A stretch of DNA of 64,000 bases from Trichosphaerium sp. ATCC 40318 (lineage: Eukaryota; Discosea; Flabellinia; Trichosidae): contig JALMLS010000564.1 in assembly GCA_038496445.1 (NCBI GenBank), forward strand, positions 124,001 through 188,000, written 5' to 3'. Below are positions 61,858 through 64,000 of this stretch, in pieces. The position numbers and the translations under genes are program-made. Positions within the stretch are counted from its first letter, which is position 1; each line of letters begins with the position of its first letter. The notes under the pieces were generated by a model, which worked only from the letters and a program-made list of their open reading frames with translations, made no database searches and was not told the origin of the DNA.

Positions 61858-62683
61858 CTATGTTGACTCCAAAAACGAAGGTGTTATCTCGTCTAGGTCT
61901 ATTTGACTTGATGTAGCGACGAACTTTGATCTTTGACTACAAGACGTGAGTGGGATTGCGTTTTTTCACCAAAGCAAGAGAAAAAAAGCAAAAAAAGCAA
62001 AAAATGGTTGACATGTCACAATGCTCATTATTTGACCAGTAGTCATATAGCGGCGTACTTTTTGAGCATCGTGATTATACGCGACAGTACTACAATGTAT
62101 CTTGACGCCAAGATTAGAAAAACAAAGACATCAGCGAATTGAATTATTTTAGCGCCATGTATGTAAATTAATAGCGTCAGTGATGATAACCTACATGCTT
62201 TTAGCGTTATTTAATAGAATAATTCAAAGTTGGCATGTGTACACAACAGTAAAACAGTCTATTATGTTTCCCCAATGCGAGAAATACGCTCGGAAGCTCA
62301 TGTGAACGCGAAAGTACTGTAAACTGACGTCAAGCATTAGAAATAGATTAACTGTGATCTCCAGGGTAAAGAAAGCCCAGTGTTTGGGACTGTACGAGTT
62401 AAGGGCCTGTGTTAGTAACAACAAAAATAAAACGCGTAAATTCCGTTTTATTGGATACTATTGACGCCCTTGAACAACCACAGTCACTTCCTTGACACGT
62501 CAGCTACGAAATTTGATCAAACCGTACCCAAATTAGTAGCCACAAGTTAGTAATGATCATGAGTACGACAGAAGCAGTGTAAAAGTGTGAAAACAAGAAC
62601 AACGTTGAGCATACTGCAAGACGGTCAGATAGTGATGCCCTGCGTACTTGACTTATGCCAGAGTCAGTATCAACGCCTGACAT
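61858..62683 (-). CDS. Four-helix voltage-sensor-domain-like protein
   Basis: Four exons (62683-62528, 62406-62243, 62190-62059, 61936-61858) join in phase to 176 aa. There are four hydrophobic helices and no pore helix. S1: TASVVLMIITNLWLLIW. S2: AFFTLEITVNLFLMLDVSLQ, with the E and D positions expected in voltage sensors. S3: NIIDCFTVVLSSLTLLIYIH, with its conserved Asp. S4: VFLILASRYIVVLSRIITML followed by Lys-Lys, with fewer basic residues than a classical S4. The N-terminus is short and soluble. This is the layout of Hv1 or TMEM266-like VSD-only proteins. Proton conduction cannot be claimed, because S4 lacks the regular three-residue Arg spacing. Confidence 0.7.
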
Positions 62684-62907
62684 GTGTTGAGCGCTGTGTG
62701 GCGTACATTGCAATGACTTAAAACAAACAGGCTTTTAAGCAAGCTTTACAACGCTCAACAGTACTAGTTTCTGTACAGAACAAAGCTACCATTTGAAGGT
62801 ATTCCCACTAGAAGAGGTTATGTACATGGTAAATAATCACGTTTTCCTCATCATTGTAGTCTACATTTATTGTCTCTTTTGTTTTTTTTTTGTTATTTTT
62901 TCTTGGT

Positions 62908-64000
62908 TCAAAAATCTTCATCAACCATGAATTGTACTTCAAACGGACTTCCTTCTACATGCTCTCCGTCCAGTGTTACTACTACTTCAAATTCTCCAGC
63001 AGTTTTAGGCGTTGTTGTTAACAAGAAATTCCCGTTCTCTTCTCGTGACACTGCCACTTCATGACCCTAGGTTTTTGGTCAGTTGACCTTCAATTTTTTT
63101 TCTTGGACTTACTGGTATTGTAGCTTGTACATCATACTTTCCTTTTGTAACTCTATTGTAGAATTTGTCTTTAAGTATCAGCTCACCTGTCATTTGTTCC
63201 CCTGAACGCAGTTTTTGTTAATATAAACACGTGATTAGCAATAAAACGTACCAACCATGCCGCCATAGGCAAGTTCTCCATCTAACCTACACGTTGCAGC
63301 TGTTGCTTTACTAGGAGATACGTATAACTACAACATTGTCAGGTGGGAATACGAAAGAAAAATAATCAATCGTACCTGAAAGGGTGTGTCTGAGATGGAT
63401 TGTCCATCTTCAAGTACAAAGAATTCGTAGCGTCCTGTTCTCTCAATATTTAGAGTAACGACATAAGATCCATCACCATTACTCTTGACAGGTATATCTT
63501 CCAAATCCTCTTCCTTACCCTACATAAAAAATTGAGGTCTGTATCACGTGTTTCAAAAAGACAATGAAAATGAAGAATACCTTTAAAACGCCACATATTA
63601 CCGCTTCCTCCTTGTAAACCTGTTCTCCATAAAAATCTTTTGTAATGATAGTTAATCTGAATACTACACCCGCCTCTACCTTGTTGCTACCCTGGGTGTA
63701 ACATGTCAGTCATACATTGTTAAATCATGTTTTTTTAACTGTAACGTCAAGATGTCACAAAATCTGCGTTAAATGTTGTCATTTTCTTACGTATGCGTAA
63801 GCAACAATGGCTTGCACCATAAAGTCCATATCATCGAATAAAGGATCATCGTCATCATCTAAATTAATAGTAAGTAAAATGGAGGTCAAACGAACTATAT
63901 ATACAACCTTCAGCACGTTTTACGATTGGCGAATGCAAAGCAGTTGATTTTTCTTCTTGAGAGGCCAGTAAGTTCGTTGCTTTTCTGGTAGGTTCAGGAG
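62908..64000 (-). CDS. Filamin/ABP-type immunoglobulin repeat protein, 3' end
   Basis: Gene continues past the window edge; the stop is at 62908-62910. Spliced exons show filamin-type repeats: the last is HEVAVSREENGNFLLTTTP followed by KTAGEFEVVVTLDGEHVEG and SPFEVQFMV, matching the G-x-Y/F-x-V...SPF consensus. Upstream: SNGDGSYVVTLNIERTGRYE, ending in ISDTPFQ, and SKATAATCRLDGELAYGG. An acidic patch (DDDDPLFDDMDFMVQAIVAY) precedes them at about 63780-63860. Such repeats form rods that cross-link actin or bind partners. Whether an actin-binding CH pair lies upstream is outside the window. Confidence 0.75.

Noticed and set aside
62504-62713. Start of the VSD-like protein at 62713
   Set aside because: That position is TTG; the first in-frame ATG is at 62683.

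Overview
This is a stretch of nuclear DNA from a gene-dense, intron-rich unicellular eukaryote. It holds about 30 protein genes in 64 kb, on both strands, mostly separated by only a few hundred bases. No rRNA, tRNA, CRISPR array or complete transposon was recognised by eye. An amoebozo-like organism is the best guess. Reasons: a triple-calponin-homology RacGEF of the kind known as Trix in Dictyostelium, a Frizzled/smoothened-like seven-helix receptor with a cysteine-rich ectodomain, a RasGEF joined to an F-box, and CH/LIM/PH and filamin-type cytoskeletal proteins. The dense introns argue against a typical dictyostelid. The lineage remains an inference.

Introns are mostly 40-250 nt. They use an unusual donor consensus, GTACGT, with CTAAC-like branch sites and a TAG or CAG acceptor. 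Several introns whose position is fixed by protein homology start with GC instead, usually as GCACGT. Some introns appear as short as 30-37 nt, and one internal exon is 13 nt.

Layout. 0-6.3 kb: RBX1-like RING protein (-), a 946-aa Cys-rich/coiled-coil protein (+), a protein with three copies of a ~70-aa W/YP-rich repeat (+). 6.3-9.4 kb: two tandem GH16 glucanases (-). 9.7-12 kb: small membrane protein (+), nuclear-looking basic protein (-). 12-16.2 kb: a NADAR / endonuclease-exonuclease-phosphatase fusion (+) and a GH29 alpha-L-fucosidase (+). 16.5-23.1 kb: Ste20-family kinase (-), an unrecognised protein (+), Frizzled-like receptor (+). 23.5-35.7 kb: Trix-like RacGEF (-) and a CH-LIM-coiled-coil-PH-PH protein (+). 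35.9-41 kb: intron-free protein kinase (-), a small unknown protein (+), a secreted propeller-like protein (-), a divergent histone H3 (+). 41.2-48.2 kb: F-box/LRR/ankyrin protein (-) and coiled-coil/F-box/RasGEF (-). 48.5-54.6 kb: Tra2-like SR protein (+), mitochondrial phosphate carrier (+), WRNIP1/Mgs1-type AAA+ ATPase (+). 54.8-60.3 kb: a small coiled-coil exon (-), two near-identical paralogues of unknown function (+) flanking an F-box/LRR protein (-). 61-64 kb: small secreted protein (+), a voltage-sensor-domain-only protein (-), and the 3' end of a filamin-repeat gene (-).

The genes do not form an operon or one pathway. Recurring themes are actin and small-GTPase signalling (Trix, RasGEF, CH-LIM-PH, filamin, Ste20 kinase), secreted carbohydrate enzymes (two GH16, GH29, propeller) and F-box adaptors alongside the cullin-RING subunit RBX1. 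The most unusual items are the NADAR-EEP fusion, the GC-AG introns with an extended donor, the divergent H3, the VSD-only protein and the tandem paralogue pair.
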